From NCBI GenBank assembly GCA_025458865.1, contig JALORP010000004.1, positions 52,540 through 116,539 of the forward strand: a stretch of DNA of 64,000 bases. The letters are read 5' to 3'. Below are positions 32,677 to 43,531 of this stretch, one piece after another; the stretch's first letter is position 1, and the number at the start of each line of letters is the position of its first letter. Source of the stretch: Steroidobacteraceae bacterium (GTDB lineage: Bacteria > Pseudomonadota > Gammaproteobacteria > Steroidobacterales > Steroidobacteraceae). Under the pieces are notes generated by a model. It was not told the origin of the DNA. It did not search any database and was given only the letters and a program-made list of their open reading frames with translations. The translations under genes and the position numbers were made by a program.

Positions 32677-34011
32677 ATGACGGCCAAGCGTGCGCTCGTG
32701 GTTGACGACTCGAAGTCCGCGAGGGTCGTTCTGAGCAGGATGCTCGAGAAGTACGGTATCGAGGTGGACACGGCCGACTCGGCCGAGACTGCCCTGGAGT
32801 ACCTGAAGTCGGCCCGCCCGGACGCCATATTCATGGACCACCTGATGCCCGGCATCGACGGGCTCGAGGCGGTCAAGCTCATCAAGGCCGACCCTGCGAC
32901 GGCCACCATCCCGATCATGATGTACACCTCCCAGGAGGGAGAGCTGTACGTCGGCCAGGCGCGCGCGCTCGGCGCGATGGGCGTGCTTCCCAAGTCGGTG
33001 CGCCCCATCGACGTCACGAAGGTGCTCTACCAGCTCGGGCTCCTGCCCGACCGGCGCGATTTCGCGCGCTCCGTGCTGCAGCCGGTGGACGAGAACGGCA
33101 CGATGCCGGCCGAGGCCGCGCCGGCCGGCGAACCTCTCGCCATGGATCCGCGCATGCGCGGCATGATCGAGGCCTTGCTCAAGGAGCAGAGCCTCGAGCT
33201 CAGGCGCTTCGTCGTCGCGTCGCTCGACAGCCACGCCCAGCGCCTCGTCGCGGAGCTGAGGCCTCGCGAGCCGGCCGAGCCGGGTTCGGCCGAGGCCCCG
33301 GCCGCGCCCATGCCGCCGCCGAGCGCCGCCGGCGCGCCCTGGGGCTGGGTGGCCGCTGCGGTGCTGCTGGTGGGCCTGGTCATGGTGGGGCTGCTGTACT
33401 GGCAGTCGCTCGACACCGCGAGGCGCGTGGACGAGGCGCGCGCGCGGCTCGAGGCTGAATCCGCCGAGCTGCGTGGAGCCCTCGACCGCGTCCGCGCCGC
33501 GGCTAACGTGCCGTTGGCGAGCGCGCCGCCGGAGGCAGGCTCGGCGGCCCAGCCGGGTTCTCGCCGGCAGGTCCTGCCGGTGCCCTATGGAGAGGCGCCG
33601 CTCGCGCCGGCCCGGCTCGAGGCGCTGCGGGCGCTGGTGGCCGGCCTCGAGCAGGACGGGTTCAGCGGCACCGTGCGGGTCGAGACGGTGCCCGGGGTTT
33701 TCTGCCTGACGGGCGATGCCGAGGGCGGCTATTCGCTCGCCGAGCCAGGGCTGCCCGCCAACCGGTGCGACCTGCGCGGCAACCCCTACGATGAGTCGCT
33801 GACCGGCGCGGCGCGCCAACCCGTCGCCTTCGCCAACCTCGCCTCCTCGCTGCGCGGGCGTACCGAGGGTGGCATCGAGCTCGTCCTGGCGCAGGGATCG
33901 GCAGATCGTGTCGTCGTGGCTTACCCGGAATCCGCCAGCGCCACCGCCGGCGAATGGAACGCGGCCGCACAAGCCAACAGCCGGGTCGAGGTCACCGCCC
34001 AGGGTCGCTGA
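32677..34011 (+). CDS. Membrane-anchored response regulator
   Basis: A 444-residue protein. Residues 1-125 form a CheY-like receiver with acidic D10/D11, phospho-acceptor D54 (FMDHLMPG), T84 and K106 (LPKSV). A helical linker (about 155-195) and a Pro/Ala-rich stretch lead to a membrane helix at about 222-243 (WVAAAVLLVGLVMVGLLYW). A coiled-coil-like segment and a roughly 120-residue periplasmic C-terminal domain of unknown type follow. No DNA-binding or enzymatic output domain is visible. ATG 32677 lies 6 bases after AGGGGG; ATG 32671 is also possible. It is divergent from ydbH. No sensor kinase is adjacent. Confidence 0.82.
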   Translation: MTAKRALVVDDSKSARVVLSRMLEKYGIEVDTADSAETALEYLKSARPDAIFMDHLMPGIDGLEAVKLIKADPATATIPIMMYTSQEGELYVGQARALGAMGVLPKSVRPIDVTKVLYQLGLLPDRRDFARSVLQPVDENGTMPAEAAPAGEPLAMDPRMRGMIEALLKEQSLELRRFVVASLDSHAQRLVAELRPREPAEPGSAEAPAAPMPPPSAAGAPWGWVAAAVLLVGLVMVGLLYWQSLDTARRVDEARARLEAESAELRGALDRVRAAANVPLASAPPEAGSAAQPGSRRQVLPVPYGEAPLAPARLEALRALVAGLEQDGFSGTVRVETVPGVFCLTGDAEGGYSLAEPGLPANRCDLRGNPYDESLTGAARQPVAFANLASSLRGRTEGGIELVLAQGSADRVVVAYPESASATAGEWNAAAQANSRVEVTAQGR

Positions 34012-34048
34012 GGACCGCGGCGCTCGTCCCGTCCGCAACGCGAACGCC

Positions 34049-35047
34049 ATGCACGCCGAAGCCCGCACCGCCGACTTCGTCCCGCCCCGGTGGCTGCGCC
34101 ACCGGCACCTGCAGTCCGTCCTGCCGAGCCTGCCGCTGCGCCGGCCGGTGGTGTCGCGCCGCGCGCGCGGCCTGATCGCGGCGAGCCGCGAGTGGCTCGT
34201 GGACTGCGGCGACGGCGTTCGCCTGCTCGCGCTCGTCGCAACCCAGGAATCGGCCGGCCGCGGGCCCGCGCGAGGGCAGGTCGTGCTGCACCACGGCTGG
34301 GAGGGCAGCGCCGGGTCGCTGTACCTGCTGTCCGTCGGGCAGGCGTTGTTCGAGGCCGGCTTCGACGTCGTCCGCGTCAACTTTCGTGACCACGGACCGA
34401 CGCACCACCTCAACGAGGAACTGTTCCATTCCAACCGGCTGGCCGAGGTGGTCGGCGCCGTGGCCGAGATCGGCCGCCGTGCGCCCCGCCTGCCGCTGTC
34501 GCTCATCGGCTTTTCGCTGGGCGGGAACTTCGCGCTGCGTGTCGGAGCCCAGGCCTCGAGGGCGGGAATTCCCATCGCGAAGATCGTCGCCGTATGCCCG
34601 GTGCTCGACCCAGCGGTCACGCTCGCGGCGCTGGAGCGCGGGCCGGCGCTGTACCGGGAGTATTTCCTCCTCAAGTGGCGGCGCTCGCTCAGGCTCAAGG
34701 AGGCGGCCTGGCCAGGCCGGTACGACTTCACGGCGCTGGTCGGCGAACGCTCCCTCACGACCATGACCGCGCGCATGGTCGCCGAGTACACGAGCTTCCC
34801 CGATCTCGGCGCCTACCTCCGGGGCTACGCCATCGTCGGAGAGGCGCTCGCGCCGCTGGAAGTGCCGAGCCGTATCATCATCTCGTCCGACGACCCGATG
34901 ATCCCGGCGGCCGACCTGTCCCGGCTCGTGCGCGTGCCTGCCCTCTCGGTCACGCTGACGCGCCACGGCGGGCACTGCGGATTCGTCGACCGGCTGGGTG
35001 CGCCGCCCTGGATCGACCGCGAGCTGCTCGCGGAGCTGGCCGGCTGA
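34049..35047 (+). CDS. Alpha/beta hydrolase of the YheT type
   Basis: A 332-residue alpha/beta-fold hydrolase. The opening WLRHRHLQSVLPSLPLRR, the oxyanion region LHHGWEGS, the nucleophile elbow GFSLGGN, the late acid in SSDDPMIP and the histidine in RHGGHCGFVD match the YheT/YbfF-like family of cytosolic esterases of unknown physiological substrate. Start ATG 34049 gives the usual distance to the HLQ(S/T) motif. It follows the response regulator by 37 bases and may be cotranscribed. Confidence 0.87.
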   Translation: MHAEARTADFVPPRWLRHRHLQSVLPSLPLRRPVVSRRARGLIAASREWLVDCGDGVRLLALVATQESAGRGPARGQVVLHHGWEGSAGSLYLLSVGQALFEAGFDVVRVNFRDHGPTHHLNEELFHSNRLAEVVGAVAEIGRRAPRLPLSLIGFSLGGNFALRVGAQASRAGIPIAKIVAVCPVLDPAVTLAALERGPALYREYFLLKWRRSLRLKEAAWPGRYDFTALVGERSLTTMTARMVAEYTSFPDLGAYLRGYAIVGEALAPLEVPSRIIISSDDPMIPAADLSRLVRVPALSVTLTRHGGHCGFVDRLGAPPWIDRELLAELAG

Positions 35048-35138
35048 CCGGGGAACCGACCTGGCACGATCCGGTCATAGATTCGCAGTCCAGCGCGGCG
35101 ACCGCCGCAGCGTCAACAGGCCCGGCCGGGAGCGTCCA

Positions 35139-35825
35139 GTGTTCGACCCCAACAAGATCGTTAACCAGCTGATGCAGGGTGGCGCCGGCGGCGCGGGCGG
35201 CGGCATCGTGGATTCCCTGATGAAGAGCGGCGTCGGCGGGGGCCTGGCGGGCGGCCTGTTGTCCGGCGCCGTCTCCGGCGCGATCGCCGGCGGGAAGGGC
35301 GGCAAGATGGGCAAGCAGGCGCTGAAGCTCGGCGGGATGGCGCTGGTCGCGGGTGTTGCCTGGAAGGCGTACCAGCAGTACCAGCAGCAGAAGTCCGGCC
35401 GTCCCGTCGCCGCGGCGACCGGTTGGCCCGAGGTCCTGCCCGCCCCGGTCCAGCAGGCCGCGGCGGATCCCGGGCACGGCCTTGCGGTGCTGCGCGGAAT
35501 GATCGCGGCGGCCAAGTCCGACGGCGCGATCGACGCCGCGGAGCAGCAGAAGATCTTCGGCCAGCTCGGGCAGCTGTCGCTGTCCGCCGAGGAAAAGGCC
35601 TTCGTGCTCGAAGAGCTGGCGCGGCCGCTGGACCTCGATGCCGTGGTCGCTTCCGCGCGTGACCCGGCGGTCGCCGCCGAGGTCTACGCGGCCTCGCGCC
35701 TCGTGATTGCCGAGGCCTCGCCCGCCGAGAAGGCCTACCTGTCCCTGCTCGCGGCCCGGCTGGGCCTCGAGCCCGGCCTCGTGTCCGAGCTCGATCGCGC
35801 CACCGCGGAAGTGACGGCGGCCTGA
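35139..35825 (+). CDS. yebE: YebE-family (DUF533, TerB-like) protein
   Basis: A 228-residue protein. A glycine-rich hydrophobic region (about 13-75, GGGLAGGLLSGAVSGAIAGG) is followed by a TerB-like helical domain with AAKSDGAIDAAEQQKIF, the acidic motif of this family. YebE is an envelope-stress-associated inner-membrane protein in E. coli; its activity is unknown. The start is GTG 35139, with GGGAG 7 bases upstream and the family opening FDPNKIVNQLM. Confidence 0.85.
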   Translation: MFDPNKIVNQLMQGGAGGAGGGIVDSLMKSGVGGGLAGGLLSGAVSGAIAGGKGGKMGKQALKLGGMALVAGVAWKAYQQYQQQKSGRPVAAATGWPEVLPAPVQQAAADPGHGLAVLRGMIAAAKSDGAIDAAEQQKIFGQLGQLSLSAEEKAFVLEELARPLDLDAVVASARDPAVAAEVYAASRLVIAEASPAEKAYLSLLAARLGLEPGLVSELDRATAEVTAA

Positions 35826-35956
35826 TGTCGACGGGCGGGCGCCCGCTCGTGTAAGGTCGCTCTCCCACGGGGAGCGCCCAGTCCCGACTCCCTTTGCCCG
35901 AGGCCGGCCCGGCGCGCCGGCCCCTGGCCATTGATGCCGACAGGGAGTTCGAGGCG

Positions 35957-38730
<2,774 letters not shown>

Positions 38731-38731
<1 letters not shown>

Positions 38732-39066
38732 TGGAAACGCTCTTCTCCGCCGCCCTGGGCCTGCTGGTCGCCGCCGGCGTCTACCTGACGCTGCGGCCGC
38801 GCCTGTTCTCGGTGCTGCTCGGCCTCACGCTGCTGTCCTATGCGGTCAACCTGTTCCTGCTGGCGAGCGGTGGCCTGCTCGCCGGCCGCGTGCCGCTGAC
38901 GGACCAGCCCCCGCCGTGGCCGGACCCGCTCCCGCAGGCGCTGATCCTGACGGCCATCGTCATCAGCTTCGGCATGACCGCGTTCCTGATCGTCCTGGCG
39001 CTGCGCGCGGTCGCGGAGAAGGGACACGACCACGTCGAGGGACGCGAAGAGGAGGGCGGCCGGTGA
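38731..39066 (+). CDS. mrpC: Mrp antiporter subunit C
   Basis: A 111-residue NuoK-like subunit with three membrane helices. LFSVLLGLTLLSYAVNLFLLA and DPLPQALILTAIVISFGMTA are the family's helix 2 and 3 blocks. Its ATG overlaps the mrpA stop (TGATG). In the complex it neighbours subunit A and D as NuoK neighbours NuoL and NuoN. Confidence 0.94.
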
Positions 39067-40571
39067 ACCTGCTGCTCGTCGCTCCCCTGCTCGTGCCGCT
39101 CGCCGGCGGCGTCCTCGCATTGCTCGTGCGCCGCCCCGCGGCCGAACGCGCGGTCGGTGTCGGCAGCGCGCTCGCGCTGCTGGCCGTGGCCGTGGCGCTG
39201 TTCACGGTCGCGCTGGAGCAGGGCTACGCCACCTCGCAGATGGGCGAGTGGCCCGTGCCCTACGGCATCACGCTCGTGCTGGACCGGCTGGCCGCGACCA
39301 TGCTGCTCGTGACCGCGGTGCTCGCGGTCGCGGTGACGCTCAACTCGCTCGGCGGCGCCGATACGCGCGGCAGGCACTTCCACGCGCTGGTGCAGTTCCA
39401 GCTGCTGGGCGTCAATGGCGCCTTCCTGACCGGGGACCTGTTCAACCTGTTCGTCTTCTTCGAAGTCCTGCTGATCGCCTCCTACGCGCTCCTGATGCAC
39501 GGCGCGCGGCCGGAGCGCACGGTCGCCACGGTGCACGTGATGGTGCTGAACCTGCTCGGCTCGACGCTGTTCCTGGTGGCCGTCGGCTGCATCTACTCCG
39601 CGGCCGGGTCCCTGAACCTCGCGGACCTCGCGGAGCGCGCCGCGGCCTTGCCCGCGGACCGCGAGGGGCTCTGGCGCGCGGGCGCCTGGCTGCTGGTCGT
39701 GGTGTTCGCGCTCAAGGCGGCGCTGCTGCCGCTCGGGTTCTGGCTGCCGTCCGCCTACGCCGCGGCCGACGGCACCGTGGCCGCCCTGTTCGCCATCCTC
39801 ACCAAGGTCGGCGTGGTCGCGATCCTGCGCACGGGCACGCTGCTCTTCGGTGACGTGGGCCTCGAGCCGGTCGTCCTGGCGCTCGCCATCGCCACGCTGG
39901 CGCTCGGAGCCATCGGGATGATGGCGGCGCGGCGCCTGGCCCAGCTGGCCGCCTACGCGGTGGTGCTGTCGGTCGGGACGCTGCTCATCGCGGTGGGCCT
40001 GTCCACGCAGGCGAGCGTGGCGGCCGCGGTCTACTACCTCATGCAGGGCACTGTGGCCACGGCCGGCCTGTTCCTCATCGCCGAGCGCGTCGGGCTCCTG
40101 CGCGGCGCTTCGGCCGACCGGCTCGTGCCGGCGGGCGAGATCCGCGGCCGGCTCGCGCTGCCGCTCGCCTTCCTGGTGACCGCCATCGCGATCGCCGGCC
40201 TGCCGCCCTTCGGCGGCTTCATCGCCAAGATCGCCCTGCTCGATGCCGCGGCGGACGCGGGCCGCGCCGCCTGGGTGTTCCCGGTGGTCCTCTTGACGAC
40301 GCTCGCGGCCATCGTCGCGCTGGCGCGGGCCGGCAGCCTTCTGTTCTGGAAGTCGGCGAGCGGGGTCGGCCGGGACGAGCCGCCGGGCCGGGTCGCCGGC
40401 GCGACGGCCGCGGGCCTCGGCATCGGCACGCTGGTGCTGGCGGCGTCGCCGCTCGTGTTCTACGCCGGCGCGGCCATGGACCACGCGCACGCGACGGCCG
40501 CGCAGCTGCTGGATCCGGCGGCCTATGTCCGCGCGGTCCACGCAGGTGACCCGACCCGGGAGGAACCCTGA
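39063..40571 (+). CDS. mrpD: Mrp antiporter subunit D
   Basis: A 502-residue NuoM/N-like subunit with about 14 helices. FVFFEVLLIASYAL contains the conserved glutamate of helix 5; FALKAALLPLGFWLPSAY and AILTKVGVVAILR contain the conserved lysines of the proton path. GTG 39063 overlaps the mrpC stop (GTGA). Length is normal. Confidence 0.94.
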   Translation: MNLLLVAPLLVPLAGGVLALLVRRPAAERAVGVGSALALLAVAVALFTVALEQGYATSQMGEWPVPYGITLVLDRLAATMLLVTAVLAVAVTLNSLGGADTRGRHFHALVQFQLLGVNGAFLTGDLFNLFVFFEVLLIASYALLMHGARPERTVATVHVMVLNLLGSTLFLVAVGCIYSAAGSLNLADLAERAAALPADREGLWRAGAWLLVVVFALKAALLPLGFWLPSAYAAADGTVAALFAILTKVGVVAILRTGTLLFGDVGLEPVVLALAIATLALGAIGMMAARRLAQLAAYAVVLSVGTLLIAVGLSTQASVAAAVYYLMQGTVATAGLFLIAERVGLLRGASADRLVPAGEIRGRLALPLAFLVTAIAIAGLPPFGGFIAKIALLDAAADAGRAAWVFPVVLLTTLAAIVALARAGSLLFWKSASGVGRDEPPGRVAGATAAGLGIGTLVLAASPLVFYAGAAMDHAHATAAQLLDPAAYVRAVHAGDPTREEP

Positions 40572-41062
40572 TGCCGTTGCGCCGCCTCCTGCCGCATCCC
40601 TGGCGCAGCCTCGGCGTGCTGGTGCTTTGGCTGCTGCTCAACAACTCGCTGCACCCCGGTCACATCGTGCTGGGCGCGGCCATCGGCTGCGTGCTGCCGC
40701 TCGTCACCGCGCGGTTCTGGCCCTCGACGGCCGCCATCCGCCGGCCCTGGCGCGTGGTCGCCTTCACCGCCATGGTGATCTTCGACGTGATCGTCGCCAA
40801 CCTGCGCGTGGCCCGCGCGGTGCTGGGGCCGGTGAGCCGGCTGCGCCCGGGCTTCGCCCGCGTGCCGCTCGACCTGACGACCGACGTCGGCATCACGGTC
40901 CTGGCCCAGACGATCACGCTGACCCCGGGAACGCTGTCGGCCGACCTTTCGCCGGACCGCCGCACGCTCATCGTCCACTATCTCGACGAGCCGGACGCCG
41001 AGTCGGTCGTCGCCGCGATCAAGTCGCGCTACGAGCGGCCCCTGAAGGAGATCTTCGGATGA
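40571..41062 (+). CDS. mrpE: Mrp antiporter subunit E
   Basis: A 163-residue subunit with two or three N-terminal helices and a cytoplasmic C-terminal domain. VLWLLLNNSLHPGHIVLGA and the TLTPGTLSADLSPDRRTLIVH block are diagnostic of MnhE. ATG 40571 shares its first base with the mrpD stop. Confidence 0.94.
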   Translation: MPLRRLLPHPWRSLGVLVLWLLLNNSLHPGHIVLGAAIGCVLPLVTARFWPSTAAIRRPWRVVAFTAMVIFDVIVANLRVARAVLGPVSRLRPGFARVPLDLTTDVGITVLAQTITLTPGTLSADLSPDRRTLIVHYLDEPDAESVVAAIKSRYERPLKEIFG

Positions 41063-41328
41063 TCTCCGTCGCCGTGGACATCGCGAGCGTGTTGATCGGG
41101 CTTGCGATGCTGCTGGCCTTCTGGCGGCTGCTGCGCGGGCCGGACATCGTGGACCGCGTGATCGCCATCGACACGCTCTACATCAACGCGTGCACGCTGC
41201 TGCTGGCCTACGGCATCGCCGGCGACAGCGCGCTGCACTTCGAGGCGTCGCTGGTGATCGCGCTGCTGGGCTTCCTGACGACGGTCGCCTTCGCGAAGTA
41301 CCTGCTGCGCGGCGACATCATGGAGTAA
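41059..41328 (+). CDS. mrpF: Mrp antiporter subunit F
   Basis: An 89-residue three-helix subunit. LLRGPDIVDRVIAIDTLYIN is the conserved MnhF loop, with its acidic residues. ATG 41059 overlaps the mrpE stop (ATGA), and AAGGAG lies at 41045-41050. Confidence 0.94.
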   Translation: MISVAVDIASVLIGLAMLLAFWRLLRGPDIVDRVIAIDTLYINACTLLLAYGIAGDSALHFEASLVIALLGFLTTVAFAKYLLRGDIME

Positions 41329-41648
41329 TGCGCGTGAAGGAATTCCTCCTCTCGTTCCTCATCGTGGCCGGGGCGGCCTTCTGCTTCCTCGGCTCGCTCG
41401 GCCTCGCGCGGCTGCCCGACACCTTCACGCGCCTGCACGGCCCGAGCAAGGCGACGACGCTCGGCATCGGCTGCATGGCGCTCGCCTCCCTCGTCTGGTT
41501 CACGGTCACGCGCCGCGAGCCCTCGGTGCACGAGCTGCTGGTGATCGTGTTCGTCGCGCTGACGACGCCGATCAGCGCGCACATGGTCGCGCGCGCGGCG
41601 CTGCACCGTCGCCTGCCGGTGTGGCGCGGGGAGGCCCCGCCGCAGTGA
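41328..41648 (+). CDS. mrpG: Mrp antiporter subunit G
   Basis: A 106-residue three-helix subunit. The family run LGLARLPDTFTRLHGPSKAT is present, and the third helix (VFVALTTPISAHMVARAAL) follows. ATG 41328 overlaps the mrpF stop (TAATG). It completes the antiporter; a following SPOR lipoprotein gene is coupled to it. Confidence 0.94.
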   Translation: MRVKEFLLSFLIVAGAAFCFLGSLGLARLPDTFTRLHGPSKATTLGIGCMALASLVWFTVTRREPSVHELLVIVFVALTTPISAHMVARAALHRRLPVWRGEAPPQ

Positions 41649-42265
41649 GGGCCCGGGCGCTGCTGCTCGTGGTGGCCTGCCTCGTCGCGGCCGCCTGCAG
41701 CCGCCAGGATGCCGCGTGGCGCCAGGCCGAAGCGGCGGGCACGGAGTCCGGGTACCAGTCCTATCTCGACGTCTATCCGGACGGGCTCAACGCCCATGAG
41801 GCGAGGCGGCGCCTCGCGGTCCTGCGCGACGACCGCGAGTGGTCGCGCGCCGAGCGCCTCGGCACGCCGGAATCCTACCAGCGCTATCTCGCGCGCTACC
41901 CGGACGGCGCGCGGGTGCAGGTGGCGCGAGAGAGGCTCGCCGTCTTTCTCGAGCCGCCGCCGCCGGAACCTGAAGTGCCCGTAGCGCCTGCGCCGGACCA
42001 CTGGCTCCAGCTCGGGGCTTTCGTCGGTGGCGAGGCCGCGGCGGAGGTTGCCTGGCAACGCCTCGCTGCGGAACACGAGGAAGCGCTGCGCGGCCTGGGG
42101 CACCGCGTCATCCGCACGCCGCTCGACAGCGGCGACCTGTGGAGGCTGTTCGCGGGTCCGGTCGCGGCGGAGGAGGGCGAGTCGCGCTGCGCCACGATCA
42201 GGAGCCGTGGCGCCAGCTGCCTGCTGCGGGCCGCGCAGCAGGTCATGAACGACGTCACAAGGTGA
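41645..42265 (+). CDS. Lipoprotein with duplicated repeat and SPOR-like C-terminal domain
   Basis: A 206-residue lipoprotein starting at GTG 41645, which overlaps the mrpG stop (GTGA). The lipobox is VAAAC with C18. Two similar helical repeats follow: SYLDVYPDGLNAHEARRRLA and RYLARYPDGARVQVARERLA (about residues 36-100). The C-terminal 80 residues (WLQLGAFVGGEAAAEVAWQR, LWRLFAGPVA) resemble a SPOR peptidoglycan-binding domain. Coupling to the antiporter operon is unexpected; whether it serves Mrp or simply ends the transcript is unknown. Confidence 0.82.
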   Translation: MRARALLLVVACLVAAACSRQDAAWRQAEAAGTESGYQSYLDVYPDGLNAHEARRRLAVLRDDREWSRAERLGTPESYQRYLARYPDGARVQVARERLAVFLEPPPPEPEVPVAPAPDHWLQLGAFVGGEAAAEVAWQRLAAEHEEALRGLGHRVIRTPLDSGDLWRLFAGPVAAEEGESRCATIRSRGASCLLRAAQQVMNDVTR

Positions 42266-42282
42266 CGCGTCGCGTCACCTTG
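42258..42282 (+). terminator. Hairpin over the end of the Mrp operon
   Basis: A perfect 11-base stem (CAAGGTGACGC with GCGTCACCTTG, 3-base loop) that includes the stop codon of the SPOR lipoprotein. There is no T-run after it, so it may act with Rho or protect the transcript end. Confidence 0.5.
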
Positions 42283-42356
42283 GCGCCAGGGAAACTCGCA
42301 ACCGCTTGATCCTGAAGGTCTGCTTGGGCTGGCACGCAGCTTGCTCTGCTACCGGC

Positions 42357-42566
42357 ATGACCAGGAATCGCCAGGCAGAGCTCATGGACGACAACGAAGT
42401 CATCGCCGTGCTGCTGTCCGGCTACGACGACGACACCGGTCGCTTCCGGCCAACGGTGGTGCTGCGCGACGCTCAGGGCCACGTCAGCCTCCGGCAGATC
42501 TTCCCCGACGCCGAGGAGCAGGGACGACTCCGGGCCCCGGGCAGCCGCGCCCCGAACCGGTCCTGA
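42357..42566 (+). CDS. Possible small acidic protein
   Basis: A 69-residue reading frame from ATG 42357 (an in-frame ATG at 42384 gives 60 residues, MDDNEVIAVLLSGYDDDTG). The composition, acidic then basic tail, looks protein-like, but I recognise no family and the ribosome site is weak for either start. It occupies the 355-base gap between the Mrp operon and the DUF3313 gene, which otherwise shows nothing else of note. It may be real or chance. Confidence 0.35.
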   Translation: MTRNRQAELMDDNEVIAVLLSGYDDDTGRFRPTVVLRDAQGHVSLRQIFPDAEEQGRLRAPGSRAPNRS

Positions 42567-42620
42567 GCCGGGCCGCCGATCCACCGGGAGTGCGGGTCGG
42601 CGGCCTTGTCCGGATCCCTC

Positions 42621-43340
42621 TCAGTCGAGTTTCTGCCCGACCGTCAGCTGCGCCGGCACCGGCGACAGCTCCTTCAGGTTGTCGATGCCGGTCACGCAGA
42701 TCTTCGCCCACTGCTTGAACAGGTCGCGGAAGTCGGCGAGGTTGGTGACCGAGTTCGAATAAGTCAGCGTCGGGCTCTCGCGCGTCGTGCGGCTGTCCGC
42801 GACCCGGGCCATCAGCGCCCCGGTGGTCGAATCGCGCACCTCGATGAACAGGGTCGCCGAGCCGCTTTCGACCGTGAAGGTGCGGCTGCGGCCGGGCGAC
42901 ATCGTGTCGGGCGCCGTGACGTAGAGGTTGATGATGCCGGGCGACAGGCGAAGGACGTCCGGGCCCGGCGACTGCACGATCTTGTAGCCGCCCTTCAGGA
43001 ACTCCTCCGCGAAGACGTCCGCGAAGTTCGTGCGCGCAGCCGCCATGATTTCGTCGGCGTCTTCCTGGGTGACCTTGCGCGAGAGATCCCGGCGACTGTT
43101 GTTGATGTCGCGCATCCAGTTCTTCTTGAAGGCGACCTGGGCAGGATCGATCATCACCTTGGTGTAGGCGCGGAAGTCCTCGCCCGGCAGCAGGAAGACG
43201 GCGTCGAGCTTCTTGGACTTCACCTGCACGAGCCCGTCCCAGTTGGACGGCGACGGCTCGTCGGCGACGAGGGCCACCGGGCTCGCGAGCAGCAGGCCAG
43301 CGGCGAGGCCGGCAACGATCGAACGATGGAAAAGGGTCAC
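42621..43340 (-). CDS. DUF3313-family secreted protein
   Basis: A 239-residue protein with a signal peptide (about 1-26, cleavage near ALVADE). YTKVMIDPAQVAFKKNW, a long helical middle, SPGPDVLRLSPGIINLYVTA and FIEVRDSTTGALMARVAD are the DUF3313 pattern. The family is envelope-located and of unknown function. The start is GTG 43340 with GGAGG 8 bases upstream; no ATG lies close by. It is divergent from the outer-membrane protein gene at 43532. Confidence 0.82.
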   Translation of the reverse strand: MTLFHRSIVAGLAAGLLLASPVALVADEPSPSNWDGLVQVKSKKLDAVFLLPGEDFRAYTKVMIDPAQVAFKKNWMRDINNSRRDLSRKVTQEDADEIMAAARTNFADVFAEEFLKGGYKIVQSPGPDVLRLSPGIINLYVTAPDTMSPGRSRTFTVESGSATLFIEVRDSTTGALMARVADSRTTRESPTLTYSNSVTNLADFRDLFKQWAKICVTGIDNLKELSPVPAQLTVGQKLD

Positions 43341-43531
43341 GGCTGAATCCTCCGGTCAGTGGGCATGCCAGCGTGCTTTCCGGGAGCCAGGCACAGCCAA
43401 GCGATGCCGTCCCCGGGGCTGGGCTTCGCCGAATTTTAAGCATGTCGCTCGCCGCGGCGCGGTTGCGGCTTGTACGGAGTACGTTGCGTCGGGCGCCCGT
43501 CTCGCCCGGGCCGGTGTCAGAATCCTGCGCC

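Noticed and set aside
35835..35846. GCGGGCGCCCGC palindrome after yebE as a terminator
   Set aside because: Twelve-base GC palindromes are expected often at this base composition; there is no loop and no T-run.
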